NCBI GenBank assembly: GCA_035265665.1 | Contig: DATFOK010000049.1 | Span: 1 to 11,531, forward strand | DNA from: DASUPK01 sp035265665 | GTDB taxonomy: Bacteria > Actinomycetota > Thermoleophilia > Solirubrobacterales > 70-9 | DNA length: 11,531 bases | Direction: 5' to 3' | Part shown: positions 6,978 through 11,531 of the stretch, piece after piece | Position numbering within the stretch: position 1 is the first letter of the stretch | Layout: the number at the start of each line of letters is the position of its first letter | Made by a program: the position numbers and the translations under genes | Notes under the pieces: generated by a model | Database searches by the model: none | What the model was told of the DNA's origin: nothing | What the model saw: only the letters and a program-made list of their open reading frames with translations

Positions 6978-8156
6978 ATGTTGCGGGTGACATTGAGTTC
7001 CGATCGTGACAGGCGGGAGGAAAGTTTTACTCGGGCGGGCTCCGACAGGGCGGACGTCCAGCCGCAGACGACCGAGGAGTCGCTTCGTGCCTCGCTGCTC
7101 AAGCAGGCGGGCGAACGCGAGATCAGCGCGCCCCGGCCGCGCCCCGGGGAGGAGAACCTGCGGGCGGCCTACCTCGAGCTGCTGAAGCTCTGCCTGTGTG
7201 ACCTGGCGGGCGCCCGCACCCTCTCGGTCCAAAGGACCGGCAATACCCGCAGATTCGACAGCCCGGTGTTCTCCCGGGAGCTCGGTCCGGAGGAGCTGGC
7301 GCTGCGTGCAATGGGGGGAGACTGGCCGTTCAGCGGCCTGACGATGGTTGGCCTGTCGCGCCTCGACGACCTGCAGGCGTGCGTCGAGTCGGTGGTCGCC
7401 GACCGGGTCGAGGGCGACGTGATCGAGGCCGGAGCCTGGCGCGGCGGAGCATCGATCCTCGCCCGCGCGACGCTCGACTCGCTGGGCGCCGACGAGCGCA
7501 CGGTGTGGGTGGCCGACTCCTTCGCGGGCCTGCCGGCGCCCGATCCGGAGTTCCCCGAGGACAAAGAGCTCGACCTGAGCCAGATCGACTACCTCGCGGT
7601 GCCGCCGGCAGAGGTGCGATCCCACTTCGCGCGCTTTGGCTGCGAGCACGGGGTGGAGCTGGTGGAGGGCCTGTTCGACGAGACCCTGCCGACCCTCCGC
7701 GACCATCGCTGGGCCGTGGTCCGCCTCGACGGCGACACCTACGAGGCGACCTGGGTGGGGCTCGAGTCTCTTTACCCCGGCCTGTCGTCGGGCGGCTACC
7801 TGATCGTCGACGACTACGTGCTGCTCGAAGAGTGCCGCCGGGCGGTCGACGAGTACCGCAGCCGGCACGGGATCACCGAGCCGATCGAGAGGGTCGACTG
7901 GAACGGCATCCGGTGGCGCCGAGAGAGCGAGCCGGCGCCGACCGCTGCCGGTGAGGGGCCGGTTCGCCGTACGGGGCGAGAGCAAGGCTCCACGCCGCCG
8001 GCAAAGCCCCGGGCGCGGCCCGCAATCCCCACCCGGCGGGAGCTCGAGCTCGAGCGCGAGCTGGCCGATCTCCGCGAGCGGCTCGGCGCGAACGAGGACG
8101 GGCCGCAGGGGGCGCGTTCCTCGGCAGCGAGCACCCGTCGCGGGATCGATCGATGA
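6978..8156 (+). CDS. TylF/MycF-type O-methyltransferase
   Basis: Members of this family transfer a methyl group from SAM to a sugar hydroxyl with the help of a divalent metal. With the ATG start at 6978 the protein has 392 residues. After a disordered N-terminus, the helix LRAAYLELLKLCL opens the family domain. It is followed by the SAM loop VIEAGAWRGGASIL (about 148-161), VWVADSFAGLPAPD (about 176-189), the metal/catalytic motif RLDGDTYEATW (about 249-259) and GGYLIVDDY (about 272-280). All expected acidic residues are present, so it should be active, unlike the TylF-like module of the 1433-4693 protein. The C-terminal 75 residues are Pro/Arg-rich with a short Glu/Leu/Arg helix (RELELERELADLRERLG), possibly a docking tail. 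Starts at 6912 (ATG) and 6993 (TTG) are also possible; none has a Shine-Dalgarno. Its TGA overlaps the next ATG (ATGA). Confidence 0.9.
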   Translation: MLRVTLSSDRDRREESFTRAGSDRADVQPQTTEESLRASLLKQAGEREISAPRPRPGEENLRAAYLELLKLCLCDLAGARTLSVQRTGNTRRFDSPVFSRELGPEELALRAMGGDWPFSGLTMVGLSRLDDLQACVESVVADRVEGDVIEAGAWRGGASILARATLDSLGADERTVWVADSFAGLPAPDPEFPEDKELDLSQIDYLAVPPAEVRSHFARFGCEHGVELVEGLFDETLPTLRDHRWAVVRLDGDTYEATWVGLESLYPGLSSGGYLIVDDYVLLEECRRAVDEYRSRHGITEPIERVDWNGIRWRRESEPAPTAAGEGPVRRTGREQGSTPPAKPRARPAIPTRRELELERELADLRERLGANEDGPQGARSSAASTRRGIDR

Positions 8157-8938
8157 CGGATTCCCCGATCGACGAGCCGCACCGATACTTCTTTCTCCGC
8201 ATGCCGAAGACGGCATCAACTGCTTTGTGTCAGCGACTGGCGAATCACTTCGGCGAGGCCGCGATCTACCCGGTCAATGGCCTGGACGGAACCGAGCCGT
8301 TGAAGCTCGTACTCTCAATCGGTCATTTGCGAGAGCGGCTTGCGGCGCGCGGGGATGAAATCCGGGTCATAGCCGGGCACTTCCCGCTGTGCACAACGGA
8401 ACTGATCGGCGGACGGTTCACGACCCTGACCCTGCTCCGAGAACCAGTCGAGCGCATGCTCTCACAGCTGCGCTACACCCGTAAGGTCGTCCGAGCTGCT
8501 CGCCACATGCCGCTCGAGGAGCTCTATGACCATCCGCCCCAGATCGACGCCGTGATGCGCAACCAGATGACCAAGATGCTTTCGCTGAGTTCCACGGAGG
8601 TGGCGGATGCGGCGATGCTCACCCGCGTCGAAGTCGACCGCGACCGTCTCGAGCGTGCCAAGGAAGCACTGGTCGGGATTGACGTGATCGGGCTGCAGGA
8701 CGAGTTCGAGGACCTCTGCGCGGAGCTTTCCGCTCGCTTCGGCTGGCGCCTCGGCGACCCCGAAACGGTGAACACCACCGCCCCGGTGGAGGTTCCGGAG
8801 AGCTTCCGCGCCAGGATCGCCGAGGACAACGCATTCGATGTCGAGTTGTACGAGTTCGCTGCCAAGCTGCTGCACGACGGCGGCTGGCCCCGACCGGGCG
8901 AGGTGCCGCTGGCGTCGGCCGATCGGGAGGAGCCATGA
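8153..8938 (+). CDS. Sulfotransferase, Sulfotransfer_2-like
   Basis: This 261-residue protein is a PAPS-dependent sulfotransferase of the class whose eukaryotic members sulfate chondroitin, dermatan or heparan chains. The evidence is FLRMPKTASTALCQRL at residues 14-29, where PKTASTAL is the 5'-phosphosulfate loop, then VIAGHFPL at 72-79 and the 3'-phosphate motif LLREPVERMLSQLRYTR at 94-110. The central part (115-200) is helical and the C-terminus lacks membrane segments, so a cytoplasmic enzyme is expected. It is a different subgroup from the sulfotransferase at 441-1277 (PKT-type versus QRCGTTWW-type loop), which suggests another acceptor position. Its ATG overlaps the TGA of the methyltransferase and its own TGA overlaps the next ATG. 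It is therefore translationally coupled on both sides and probably acts on the same glycan. The natural acceptor is unknown. Confidence 0.88.
   Translation: MTDSPIDEPHRYFFLRMPKTASTALCQRLANHFGEAAIYPVNGLDGTEPLKLVLSIGHLRERLAARGDEIRVIAGHFPLCTTELIGGRFTTLTLLREPVERMLSQLRYTRKVVRAARHMPLEELYDHPPQIDAVMRNQMTKMLSLSSTEVADAAMLTRVEVDRDRLERAKEALVGIDVIGLQDEFEDLCAELSARFGWRLGDPETVNTTAPVEVPESFRARIAEDNAFDVELYEFAAKLLHDGGWPRPGEVPLASADREEP
8925..8932 (+). promoter_or_regulatory. Ribosome binding site of the fusion glycosyltransferase
   Basis: GGGAGGAG lies two bases before the ATG at 8935, inside the end of the sulfotransferase gene. It is the strongest Shine-Dalgarno in the window that is followed by a start codon. 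It confirms the 8935 start in addition to the ATGA overlap. Confidence 0.6.
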
Positions 8939-10848
8939 TTGCCTTCGGCGTCGCGGTCACGGAGCCGACGATCTATCACCGCTTCGCCGGGCCGGGGATC
9001 CGCCGGGCGGCCGAGCCCGATTCGCTGGTCTTCGCCGATCAGGCAACCGGCTCTTTGTTCCGCAACTACAACCGGGTGCTGGAACAGGCGAGAGTCCACG
9101 ATGGCCTCGAGGCGCTGGTCCTCGTTCACCAGGACGTCGAGATAGTCGAGTCGGACTTCTGCGCGAGGGTGCGAGCGTCGTTGAGCGATCCCGACGTCGC
9201 GATCGTCGGCTGCGTTGGGGCGGTTGGGGTGCGCCAGCCCGCTTGGTGGAAGGGTACGGTCGCCTGGGCGGCGTTCAGCCATCACTACGAGGAGTTCGGT
9301 GGGGGTGAGTTCGACTCGCTGTCGTGGCGGCCCGAGGCCGGCCCCTCCCACCTCGCTCCCGGGGAGGTTGATGCGATCGACGGGTTGGCGATGGTGCTCT
9401 CGCCCTGGGCCGTGCGCGAGCTTTGCTTCGATGAGTCCCTGGGGCAGTTTCACGGCTACGACTTCGACATCTGCATGCAGGCCCGCACGGCTGGGAAGAA
9501 GGTCGTCACCGCCGACTTCCGGGTGATCCATCACCACTCGCTCGAGCAGATCAGCGATCCAGAGGAGTGGATTGCCGCCTACATCCGGCTGGGAGAGAAG
9601 TGGGCCGACCACCTTCCAGAGCCCAGCGGGGACCCGAATCAGCGCGCCCTTCGCGCCGAGGCCGAGGCCGCCTGTGCGGAGGCACGCGGCATAACTCAAT
9701 GGCTACGAGCTCGGGCGATGAGAGCTCAGCTCGCCCGCACGAGGCAGGAGCTCAACGGCTCGAGGGATCAGCTCAAAGCCACGCGGCAGGCGCTGACGCT
9801 CGCAAGGCAGCAGCTGGAAGGAGTCCGCAGCCGCCAGAACTCCCAGGTCCGGGGCGCCTATGAGACCGAGGCGGCCGCGCGCGCCGGTCGGACCTCTAGG
9901 CGCTTGAGGCGCGTCCGCCCGGCAAGCGCCCGGGCGTGGCTGGCAAGGATGCGGCCGGCGTCGCGTAGCAGAGCTACGCCAGCGAGCCCCAAGCGCGAGC
10001 GAATCGGCCGCGGGCGCCGCCAGGCGCGTTCCGGTACCGCCCGGCGTGCGGGGGGGAACCCGCATCAAGCCTCTGGCGGGGCGGCGCCCATGCAGGCGTC
10101 CGCCCGAGCGCAGCCGAAAGCGCCTCATCCCGGCAAAGCCGTTGCGATCGACTACGCGGTCGAGCAGCTTGGCATCGAATCCTTTGCGAGCCTGGAGTTC
10201 GATGGCATCTTGGGTGAGTGGGCGTTCTACACGATCGACAAGCCCACGGTCCAGCACGGAGCGCTTGTCGATGCCCGCGCCCGCCGCGCTCGCGCTCACC
10301 TGCTGAGCGCGATTGAGCTAGCCGCCGAGCGCCCCGGCATGCGCGTGCTCGACCGTACTTTCTCGGATCCGCGCACGGTGAGCGAGATCGGGGAAGTGGA
10401 CGCGATCCTGCTGTTCGACGTGCTCCACCACATGGTGGCGCCCGCCTGGGACCAACTGCTCGATCTGTACGCACCCGTCACCTCATCGTTTGTGATCGCC
10501 AATCCCCAGTGGGAGCGCGGCGAGACGACGGTCCGTCTGATCGATCTCGGGCGCGAGCAGTTCCTCGAGGCCGTGCCGCCGATCAATACCCACGCCGAGC
10601 TGTTCGACCGCTTGGATGACTGGCACAAGGGGCAGCAGCGGCTTTATCGGGATGCGACACATGTGTGGCAGTGGGGCATCGCCGATGCCGATCTCGAGGC
10701 GAAGCTTGGCGAGCTGGGCTTCTCGGTGCAGCGTGAGTGGGAGCTCGGCCGGCTCCCGCAAGCGAAGGGATTCGTCAACAAGGGGTTCGTGTTCAGCCGA
10801 TCCGGTCGCCCCGCAGCGGGCGATCGCCCGAGCGGCGCGACCGGGTGA
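8935..10848 (+). CDS. Fusion: PF13712-like glycosyltransferase - coiled coil - methyltransferase-like domain
   Basis: The 637-residue protein has three parts. Residues 1-225 are a glycosyltransferase-like domain with VLVHQDVEI (62-70), SDPDVAIVGCVGAVGVR (84-100), the GYDFDICMQARTAGKKV segment (174-190) and a HHHS motif (199-202). Residues about 232-310 are a Gln/Arg/Glu/Leu-rich likely coiled coil. Residues 311-400 are a strongly basic Ala/Arg/Pro linker. Residues 401-637 resemble a class I methyltransferase-like family: FDGILGEWAFYTIDK (422-436), VDAILLFDVLHHMVAPAW (488-505), FVIANPQW (519-526), ATHVWQWGIADADL (574-587) and FVNKGFVFSR (613-622). The glycine-rich SAM loop expected near 420-430 is not recognisable, so methyl transfer is uncertain. 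The start is set by ATGA overlap and a strong Shine-Dalgarno. It is the last gene of a three-gene coupled set and a paralogue of the gene at the left edge. Confidence 0.88.
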   Translation: MIAFGVAVTEPTIYHRFAGPGIRRAAEPDSLVFADQATGSLFRNYNRVLEQARVHDGLEALVLVHQDVEIVESDFCARVRASLSDPDVAIVGCVGAVGVRQPAWWKGTVAWAAFSHHYEEFGGGEFDSLSWRPEAGPSHLAPGEVDAIDGLAMVLSPWAVRELCFDESLGQFHGYDFDICMQARTAGKKVVTADFRVIHHHSLEQISDPEEWIAAYIRLGEKWADHLPEPSGDPNQRALRAEAEAACAEARGITQWLRARAMRAQLARTRQELNGSRDQLKATRQALTLARQQLEGVRSRQNSQVRGAYETEAAARAGRTSRRLRRVRPASARAWLARMRPASRSRATPASPKRERIGRGRRQARSGTARRAGGNPHQASGGAAPMQASARAQPKAPHPGKAVAIDYAVEQLGIESFASLEFDGILGEWAFYTIDKPTVQHGALVDARARRARAHLLSAIELAAERPGMRVLDRTFSDPRTVSEIGEVDAILLFDVLHHMVAPAWDQLLDLYAPVTSSFVIANPQWERGETTVRLIDLGREQFLEAVPPINTHAELFDRLDDWHKGQQRLYRDATHVWQWGIADADLEAKLGELGFSVQREWELGRLPQAKGFVNKGFVFSRSGRPAAGDRPSGATG

Positions 10849-11175
10849 GCGCCTGCGGCTCGACGCCGGCCACCAACTGGACCGGATCGAGCGGCAGCCC
10901 GAGTTGAAGCTGTTGTGGGCTAGCGGATGCGGATGGTTCCGGAGCCATGGCGTGGGCGTCGTAGTTCGTCTACGAGCCACGCTGAGCACGCGCTGTGCCT
11001 CATCGTGGTTACGAGGTTTCCCTTCCTGGACAGAGCCCCCCACCGTGCCGAGAGCCCCGTGTCAGCGGACCGCCCGGATATGACGGCGGCCGAGGGACGC
11101 TACTGGCATCGCGGATCTCGATCCTGTCGTTATCGACCTGAGACAATCCAGCCCTGCTCATCTCCTCGCTGGCAT

Positions 11176-11206
11176 AAACAAAAGAAGCCGCTATTTGCGG
11201 GTTTGG
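11176..11206 (-). terminator. Possible weak rho-independent terminator (minus strand)
   Basis: On the minus strand CCGC-AAATA-GCGG (11200-11188) is followed by the T-rich run CTTCTTTTGTTT. The stem is only 4 bp, so this is weak. It lies about 120 bp downstream of the TAA of the possible minus-strand gene fragment at the right edge, which is a sensible position. Confidence 0.25.
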
Positions 11207-11225
11207 TGTTCCCCGAGACAACGAG

Positions 11226-11243
11226 GGCGGCCCGGAGGCCGCC
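11226..11243. repeat. GC-rich hairpin, 7-bp stem
   Basis: GGCGGCC and GGCCGCC form a perfect 7-bp stem around the loop CGGA. No T-run follows on either strand. Together with neighbouring hairpins it may mark transcript ends in this non-coding stretch. Confidence 0.4.
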
Positions 11244-11261
11244 ACTCGCCGCGACATGATC

Positions 11262-11277
11262 GGGTTCTCTCGAACCC
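11262..11277 (-). repeat. Small hairpin with GNRA-type loop on the minus strand
   Basis: Read on the minus strand, GGGTTC and GAACCC form a perfect 6-bp stem around GAGA, a GNRA tetraloop. It looks superficially like a tRNA T-arm, but the stem and loop lengths do not fit one. Its function is unknown. Confidence 0.35.
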
Positions 11278-11324
11278 ACGCTGTGATGGCCATGGTAGGG
11301 GGCGAGGGGCAGCTGCCGCGCCGA

Positions 11325-11531
11325 TTACGGATCCTCGCGAGCCTCAGCTGTGTGCTTCTCGCTCGCGCGCCGGGCGGCTAGGGCCTTCGCCAGTTCTGGT
11401 TTCAAGCGTTTGAGCTCGCGCTTGCTGTTGTGTCTGCCGAGCAATCGGGCCGCCGAATCCAGTTCCCTTGACCCCCCAAGCCTTGGGTGAGAGGGTTGCT
11501 CACATCTGCGGATCGCCGAACCTGTCGACTC
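11325..11531 (-). CDS. Possible C-terminal fragment of an unidentified protein
   Basis: A minus-strand frame is open from the right edge to TAA at 11327-11325 (68 codons). The last 45 residues look protein-like: LDSAARLLGRHNSKRELKRL is followed by a Lys/Arg/Ala/Glu-rich helical tail ending EAREDP. The upstream 24 residues, rich in Ser, Pro and Arg, are less convincing, so the gene could also be a short one starting inside the window at a non-ATG codon. I do not recognise the family. The basic tail recalls the C-termini of other proteins in this window, but there is no motif to assign a function. Confidence 0.3.
   Translation of the reverse strand, partial: ESTGSAIRRCEQPSHPRLGGSRELDSAARLLGRHNSKRELKRLKPELAKALAARRASEKHTAEAREDP

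Larger units (their letters stand above)
10849..11324. other. Intergenic region without a recognised gene
   Basis: I find no open frame here with protein-like composition on either strand, and no rRNA, tRNA, CRISPR or insertion-sequence structure. The noticeable elements are an AT-rich patch at about 11171-11215 in an otherwise GC-rich sequence and three small hairpins described separately. A promoter may be present but I cannot place one with confidence. Confidence 0.5.

Noticed and set aside
7013..7021. Strong Shine-Dalgarno-like run (GGGAGGAAA) as a start signal for the methyltransferase.
   Set aside because: No ATG, GTG or TTG follows within a usable distance in any frame that continues into the methyltransferase.
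1433..8156. Antibiotic biosynthesis cluster, suggested by TylF (tylosin) and CmcI (cephamycin) names.
   Set aside because: These names describe broad methyltransferase families. No polyketide, peptide synthetase or beta-lactam genes are present, while glycosyltransferases and sulfotransferases dominate, so a glycan locus fits better.
6894..8219. Long minus-strand open frame (441 codons) opposite the TylF-type methyltransferase.
   Set aside because: Its sequence is low-complexity (Arg, Gly, Ala, Leu) with no family motif, and it mirrors a strand that encodes a clear methyltransferase. Long antisense frames are expected at this GC content.
10849..11160. Possible insertion-sequence remnant after the fusion glycosyltransferase gene.
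   Set aside because: I looked for terminal inverted repeats, target duplications and transposase motifs and saw none.
11262..11277. GGTTCGA-like sequence on the minus strand resembling a tRNA T-arm.
   Set aside because: The flanking bases do not form a 5-bp stem around a 7-base loop, and no anticodon arm or acceptor stem can be folded nearby.

Overview
The window is GC-rich throughout. Its genes belong to glycan-assembly families: GT2-type glycosyltransferases, TylF-, CmcI- and Methyltransf_24-type methyltransferases, and sulfotransferases. The module types and sequence flavour recall high-GC actinobacteria of the Thermoleophilia/Solirubrobacterales kind. That placement is an inference from remembered family resemblance, with no marker gene here to prove it. 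The region reads as the inside of a surface-polysaccharide or glycoconjugate locus in which sugars are transferred, O-methylated and sulfated. No polymerase, flippase, transporter, PAPS-supply gene or mobile-element gene is visible.

Layout: (1) 1-1277, minus strand: a sulfotransferase (441-1277) followed 22 bp downstream by a glycosyltransferase that runs off the left edge. (2) 1278-1432: a short divergent intergenic region. (3) 1433-4693, plus strand: a 1086-residue four-module protein (methyltransferase, TylF-like, GT2, CmcI-like). (4) 4700-5378, minus strand: a multiply disrupted sulfotransferase pseudogene that converges on the four-module gene. A perfect 11-bp hairpin spans both stop codons. 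(5) 5372 to about 6943, minus strand: a GT2 glycosyltransferase with an N-terminal accessory region; the start of the pseudogene overlaps its end. (6) About 6978-10848, plus strand: three genes joined by two ATGA stop/start overlaps: a TylF-type methyltransferase, a second-class sulfotransferase, and a glycosyltransferase/coiled-coil/methyltransferase-like fusion. (7) 10849-11531: mostly non-coding, with an AT-rich patch, small hairpins and a possible C-terminal gene fragment on the minus strand at the right edge.

Together the genes look like a tailoring toolkit. GT2 enzymes build the glycan, TylF/CmcI/Methyltransf_24 modules would methylate sugar hydroxyls, and two structurally different sulfotransferases (plus one dead copy) would add sulfate from PAPS. 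Modules are repeatedly fused or translationally coupled, which suggests enzymes acting one after another on the same acceptor. The most notable details are the four-module protein with the same metal-ligand position altered in two of its methyltransferase-like modules, the fresh-looking sulfotransferase pseudogene, and two paralogous glycosyltransferases facing opposite directions at either end of the locus.
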